The notes under the pieces were generated by a model that saw only the letters and a program-made list of their open reading frames with translations, ran no database searches and was not told where the DNA came from. Made by a program: the position numbers and the translations under genes. From Owenia fusiformis (lineage: Eukaryota; Annelida; Polychaeta; Sabellida; Oweniidae), in NCBI GenBank assembly GCA_903813345.2, contig CAIIXF020000020.1:1-50000 (forward strand): DNA of 50,000 bases, written 5' to 3'. Below, piece by piece: positions 44,802 through 50,000 of the stretch. Every line of letters starts with the position of its first letter. The first letter of the stretch is position 1.

Positions 44802-45085
44802 TTACAGGTGATTGTTCTTAATCTTAAGTGATTGTTTTTATTACTTTAAATTTTTCTTGACTCTTCTGGGCAATTGTTTGGTTTTGATTCTTAATATTTT
44901 GTTTTGATACTGTGATTGTACTCAATTGTTCTAATCATAGGTGATTGTCCCTGGTTTAGGTGATTGTTCCTGATCATAAGTGATTTACCTTGATCCTTGA
45001 TATTTTTTCTTTACTAAGCTCGGTCAGTAGGTGGTTGATTGTTTTAGATCATATTAATTGGTCCCTATGTGATTTGTGATCGTGC
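44802..45085. repeat. Degenerate ~20-bp minisatellite, right part
   Basis: Continuation of the array at 43140-43311: 'aggtgattgttcttaatcttaagtgattg' type units with poly-T interruptions. Confidence 0.72.
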
Positions 45086-45231
45086 TGGTCAAATGTGGTT
45101 GTACAATAGACTATACTAGAGTATTGTTCAAAATTTCCCGGGAAATCTTTGTTTCATTTCGCCGTGTGTAAAATGAAAATGCGCCCTCTATAATTTCAGA
45201 TTTCCATGTCGTGCCTGAGATTTACTCGCGA

Positions 45232-45695
45232 CCGTTTCATTATTTCTTGCGATGAATTAAAATGTAACTAGGATAAGCATTCCCTACAAATTGCTTACTA
45301 TATGTTTGCGTTAAAGTTTTACCGTTTTTGAGATAATTGACGTTAAAAAATTGGTCATATTGCTTCAAATTGACCAATTTATTTTTAAAAATCATCTACA
45401 AGTCCCCGGGAACTAAAATCTGACCTTTCTTTTGACCTTCTGGGTTCAAATTTAGGTTTATTTAATCACAAAAAGACCCACTGATGTCTAAGAAAGTCAA
45501 AGGATAAGTATCATTATGGTGAAGTGCATTCAACAATGTTTTTCTCTTAAACCATTTATAGAAAACATTCTGTAAAAACACGGTCCTTTATGCAATGTTG
45601 ACTGATTGGCAACAATTAAATGCAAAAATAATGTATATATATTTTATATAACTGTATTTGTTAACATTTTTTGTTTTTTGATGTAAATGTCTTGA
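45232..45695. other. No features recognised
   Basis: AT-rich spacer. Nothing supported. Confidence 0.4.
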
Positions 45696-46002
45696 GAATG
45701 AAATAAAATGTCTTTCCGAACCTTGTTGGAACAAAATAGCATATACAGCATTTTCTTAGACCTCTCAATATTATAGTTATACAAAGAAAATTTTGATTGA
45801 TTTAACAAAAAGTATCCAAAAACTTAAAACAAAACCCCCAAAATAGATAAAAATTAAGATAAACCTTTCATTTCATTTACAATATACTTATTCAAAATCA
45901 ACCAAACTTTCCTTTGTACAATTGCAATATTGAGAGACTTAGACACGTTGTGTTTATGTCTTTTTGTTCCAATGAGGTTCGGATAGATATTTCATTTCAT
46001 TC
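45696..46002. mobile_element. Foldback element with ~95-bp imperfect inverted arms
   Basis: The left arm begins gaatgaaataaaatgtcttt and continues ccgaaccttgttggaaca. The right arm in reverse reads gaatgaaatgaaatatctat and then ccgaacctcattggaaca. Both later share 'tctcaatatt' and 'tacaaag'. No target duplication was resolved. Confidence 0.75.
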
Positions 46003-46936
46003 CGAACATATGATACCAAGACCGAAAGAAGTGTCTGATGTGTTTTCTAAAACAATATAGAGAAAAGTCTATATATATAATTTAAGTTATGATGTTACCA
46101 TCCAAAAGATGACCATTACTTAAATTGACGATGTGTAAAATTTTCAGAATGTTTTGATGACTGGTTTAAGAGAAACGCGTGTTCAAAAAGTTCATCATAT
46201 CGATACCACTCCTTTGCAAGGTCAAATGTCAAGGTCATCAAACTAAATCACAAACTGTGTTTTCTTAGTTTCTCAAAGTTGATGATTACAAATCAATATT
46301 TTTTGATGAAAGTCAGAATATATATTCCACTAAAGGTTCTACACACATAAGCAATTGACTATCCATTAAAATTGTGCGCCAGTTTTGAGATATTAGACCT
46401 CAAAAACTGAAAAAGGTCAAATTTCGAATTTTTGACCAAACATTTTTTAAGATCATCAAAACTATTCGAACGACCCTTTTATTTAGGAGTAAACAGTAAC
46501 AGGGTTAACTGTCCCACGGACACTGGCCACTTGGGACACTTATATCTGTTACACCGGCTTAAAAGGCTTTCTACAGGCATCTCTATCATTCATTTGTATA
46601 TGATTTTGTAACGAAGCTTTTCAAATGTGCTTCATGACCTTTTATGGTTGTTATTAGAATATCAGTGACTTATTTGTAGATTGCGCTGAGTTGAACAGGA
46701 ATATGTGTTTAAAATGAATTCTGAAAATGTATTTCATAAATTATAGCTATAGATGATCATGATCTTCACTATGAAGGTATAGACGGCAACATGTGTATAC
46801 TATTAGAATCAATATCAGGTTATACATTTTTATCAATAGACTTAAAATACTACCTAATATGATAGGTAAAGAACAAATTTTCATGAGGAACTCAATTGCA
46901 AATCGCATCATAAAATGAGTTAGTAATGATAATGTA
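46003..46936. other. No features recognised
   Basis: AT-rich spacer without exons or element ends that I can support. Confidence 0.4.
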
Positions 46937-47226
46937 CAAGGGGCGATCAACAAATAACGCAAATAGAGCCCTATCTCAGAAACTTATTGGAGTTAGAACA
47001 CCAAATTTGATACATCGTATCACCATATCATCGTATTGACCTGCTTCAAGTACCCATACCACGGGTTACTATGGTAACTGTAACTTTGACATATATCAAT
47101 GTTTGTGCCTGTAATTTTCTGGAAATATTGATGAATGTTTGGTGATACTATGTACAATTAAGTGTTCTAACTCCAACTAGTTTCTGAGATAGTGCTCTAT
47201 TTGCGTTATTTGTTGATCACCCCTTG
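46937..47226. mobile_element. 290-bp mariner-type miniature element
   Basis: The ends are CAAGGGGCGATCAACAAATA and, in reverse, CAAGGGGTGATCAACAAATA, with similarity for about 65 bp. TA flanks each side (46935-46936 and 47227-47228). The termini resemble those of the 25135 mariner element (CGAGGGGTGATCAATAAGTA), suggesting related enzymes. Confidence 0.9.
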
Positions 47227-47360
47227 TATGTGCATATTGGAGTGATGTTTGTCTCTGATGAAAATAAAGTGCGATGGAATAGTTTATCACACCCTAAGTG
47301 CTTTATATGATTGTATAATAGCATTGTATAACTGCAATATAAAACCAACACTCATCGTAT

Positions 47361-47450
47361 GTAACTCTTGAGAACGATATACAACTCCTGGATAGTGTAT
47401 ACAACTCCTGGGCTGCGTATACAACTCTTCGACTTGATATACAACTGCAG
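47361..47450. repeat. 20-bp tandem repeat, 4.5 copies
   Basis: Exact 20-bp periodicity of units like acaactcctggatagtgtat, starting at 47361, 47381, 47401, 47421 and 47441. Confidence 0.92.
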
Positions 47451-47514
47451 AATTTAGAATAACCTTTTATTGATTAAAGATAAGGGTGGAATAATAAGAT
47501 CATATAATGGTTGA

Positions 47515-47605
47515 TTCTTCGTTATACTCTCGTGAGTAATATGATATATTCACTCGTTCCCTCCAGTCACTCGTGAATATATCATATACTCACTTGAGTA
47601 TAAAC
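47515..47605. repeat. Palindromic stretch before the satellite
   Basis: actctcgtgagtaatatgat and its imperfect complement (atatcatatactcacttgag) flank a short core. It could form a cruciform or hairpin. Confidence 0.65.
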
Positions 47606-47721
47606 ACGATATACGGAATCAACAATTATATAACCTCATACTATCCTGTTTGTTTTTCTTACTGTATGGTGAATGATGCAAGATGGAAAAAGATCAAGAT
47701 TATGCACCATTCAAATCTTTG

Positions 47722-50000
47722 TGTGACCAATCAACAAGTCCTCGGTAGGGCAAATGTAAAAATGTATCCTGAAACATTTCACTAAATAACAAATCTCATG
47801 CTGCCACCAGCGTTACGTACGACTGGTCCGAAAATTGACATTTCCTCCAGAGCACAAACTGCATCATAGATTTAAGACGAATTAGATATAAAATATATCA
47901 CGAACGGGAACATCATTCATTAAATCCATTCAAGAGCATACTCCAAAGTATATACTTAAACGTCTCACAAAATTGCAAAGGACTGGCATGTACCAGTGTG
48001 ACGTACGACTGGTCGGAAAATTGACATTTCGTCTAGAGCGCAAATTGCATAAGCGATTTAAGACGAATTCGATATTATATATCTCCCTAACAGACAAATC
48101 AATCGATACATCCCTCCTTTGGCAAACGTAAAAATATATACATAAACGTCTCACAATATATCAAACTAGTCGCTGCTACCAGTGCGATGTACAGCTGGTC
48201 CGAAAATTGACATTCCGTACAAAGCCCAAAGTAAATCAGACTTGTATGACAAATTAGATACTCAATATCTCACGAATAGAATGACCAATCAACAAGTCCT
48301 CGGTAGGGCAAATGTAAAAATGTATCTTGAAACATCTCACTAAATAACAAATCTCATGCTGCCACCAGCGTAACGTACGACTGGTCCGAAAAGTGACATT
48401 TCCTCCAGAGCACAAACTGCATCATAGATTTAAGACGAATTAGATATAAAATATATCACGAACGGGAACATCATTCATTAAATCCATTCAAGAGCATACT
48501 CCAAAATATATACTAAAACGTCTCACAAAATTGCAAAGGACTGGCATGTACCAGTGTGACGTACGACTGGTCGGAAAATTGACATTTCGTCTAGAGCGCA
48601 AATTGCATAAGCGATTTAAGACGAATTGGATATTATATATCTCCCTAACAGACATCTCAATCGATACATCCCTCCTTTGGCAAACGTAAAAATATATACA
48701 TAAACGTCTCACAATATATCAAACTAGTCGCTGCTACCAGTGCGATGTAGAGCTGGTCCGAAAATTGACATTCTGTACATAGCCCAAAGTAAATCAGACT
48801 TGTATGACAAATAAGATACTCAATATCTTACGAATAGAATGATCAATCAACAAGTCCTCGGTAGGGCATACTCCAAAATACATACTTAAACGTCTCACAA
48901 AATTGAAAAGGACTGGCATGTACCAGTGTGACGTACGACTGGTAAGAAAATTGACATTTCGTCAAGAGCGCAAATTGCATAAGCGATTTAAGACGATTTG
49001 GATATAATATATCCCCCTAACAGAGAAGTCAATCGATACATCCCTCCTTTGGCAAACGTAAAAATATATATACATAAACGTCTCACAATATATCAAACTA
49101 GTCGCTGCTACCAGTGCGATGTACAGCTGGTCTGAAAATTGACATTCCGTACAAAGCCCAAAGTAAATCAGACTTGTATGACATATTAGATACTCAATAT
49201 CTCACGAATAGAATGACCAATCAACAAGTCCTCAGTAGGGCAAATGTAAAAATGTATCCTGAAACATCTCTCTAAATAACAAATCTCATGCTGCCACCAG
49301 CGTTACGTACGACTGGTCCGAAAAGTGACATTTCCTCCAGAGCACAAACTGCATCATACATTTAAGACGAATTAGATATAAAGTATATCACGAACGGGAA
49401 CATCATTCATTAAATCCATTCAAGAGCATACTCCAAAATATATCCTTAAACGTCTCACAAAATTGCAAAGGACTGGATTGTACCAGTGTGACGTGCGACT
49501 GGTCGGAAAATTGACATTTCGTCTAGAGCACAAATTGCATAAGCGATTTAAGACGAATTGGATATTATATATCTCCCTAACAGACAAATCAATCGATACA
49601 TCCCTCCTTTGGCAAACGTAAAAATATATACATAAACATCTCACAATATATCAAACTAGTCGCTGCTACCAGTGCGATGTACAGGTGGTCCGAAAATTGA
49701 CATTCCGTACATAGCCCAAAGTAAATCAGACTTGTATGACAAATAAGATACTCAGTATCTTACGAATAGAATGACCAATCAACAAGTCCTCGGTAGGGCA
49801 AATGTAAAAATGTATCCTGAAACATCTCACTAAATAACAAATATCATGCTTCCACCAGCGTTACGTACGACTGGTCCGAAAATTGACATTTCCTCCAGAG
49901 CACAAACTGCATCATAGATTTAAGACGAATTAGATATAAAATATATCACGAACGGGAACATCATTCATTAAATCCATTCAAGAGCATACTCCAAAATATA
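47722..50000. repeat. Satellite DNA: 186-bp monomers in an A-B-C higher-order repeat
   Basis: Using the shared ACCAG as phase mark, monomers start at 47806 (A), 47992 (B), 48178 (C), 48364 (A), 48550 (B), 48736 (C), 48922 (B), 49110 (C), 49296 (A), 49482 (B), 49668 (C) and 49854 (A). Every step is 186 bp except one of 188. The three types differ clearly from one another, while copies of one type are nearly identical, so the real unit is 558 bp. One A is missing between 48736 and 48922. Each monomer carries ACCAG...CTGGT inverted around about 10-12 bp, then a 'gaaaattgacatt' core. The array starts inside a partial C at about 47722 and runs past the right edge. Confidence 0.97.

Larger units (their letters stand above)
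42581..45231. mobile_element. Outer inverted-repeat element with 51-bp arms, disrupted by insertions
   Basis: The right arm 45181-45231 (complement starts TCGCGAGTAAATCTCAGGCA) matches the left arm 42581-42605 joined to 42920-42945; the left arm is split by the element at 42606-42910. A further partial copy, GGTCGCGAGTAAATCTCAG, lies at 43004. No clear target duplication outside, so this could be a transposon or two independent fragments. Confidence 0.65.

Noticed and set aside
47930-49644. Three recurring 74-codon open frames on the - strand in the satellite
   Set aside because: They repeat only because the satellite units are nearly identical; they span monomer boundaries and show no codon-level constraint or known domain.
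47722-50000. Hammerhead ribozyme in the satellite monomers
   Set aside because: The short inverted ACCAG/CTGGT stem and a nearby GAAA were suggestive, but the CTGATGA core is absent on both strands.

Overview
This is AT-rich metazoan nuclear DNA. It carries multi-exon genes with GT-AG introns, many families of short non-autonomous DNA transposons, one complete LTR retrotransposon and a satellite array. The mix (mariner, piggyBac and hAT miniature elements, minisatellites, an invertebrate-type Ty3/gypsy element, moderately long introns) fits a marine invertebrate. The sequence alone does not fix the phylum.

Layout. (1) 450-7737, + strand: the last eleven exons of an NFXL1-like gene (NF-X1-type zinc fingers, C-terminal coiled coil and tail anchor); its 5' exons lie left of the window. 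(2) 7738-12099: its 3' flank, with a strong 90-nt hairpin and a minisatellite. (3) 12100-29165, + strand: a complete six-exon STARD10-like START-domain lipid-transfer gene encoding 274 residues, with introns full of miniature transposons. (4) 29166-37665: no gene recognised; miniature elements, tandem repeats and a long inverted repeat. (5) 37666-42382: an intact Ty3/gypsy retrotransposon on the - strand, with identical 169-bp LTRs, a 5-bp target duplication, PBS, PPT and an uninterrupted 1373-aa Gag-Pol ORF. (6) 42383-47700: nested DNA elements and minisatellites. (7) about 47722-50000: a satellite of 186-bp monomers in an A-B-C higher-order repeat, running off the right edge.

The most unusual signal is shared by the two host genes. 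At three separate exons (NFXL1 exons at 5137 and 6767, STARD10 exon 2 at 21923) the 3' splice acceptor together with the 5' part of its exon has been tandemly duplicated (5, 3 and at least 7 copies; periods 117, 68 and 55 bp). Each produces a ladder of acceptor sites. In two ladders every upstream acceptor leads to a premature stop. In the third the unit is a multiple of three, and four acceptors stay in frame.
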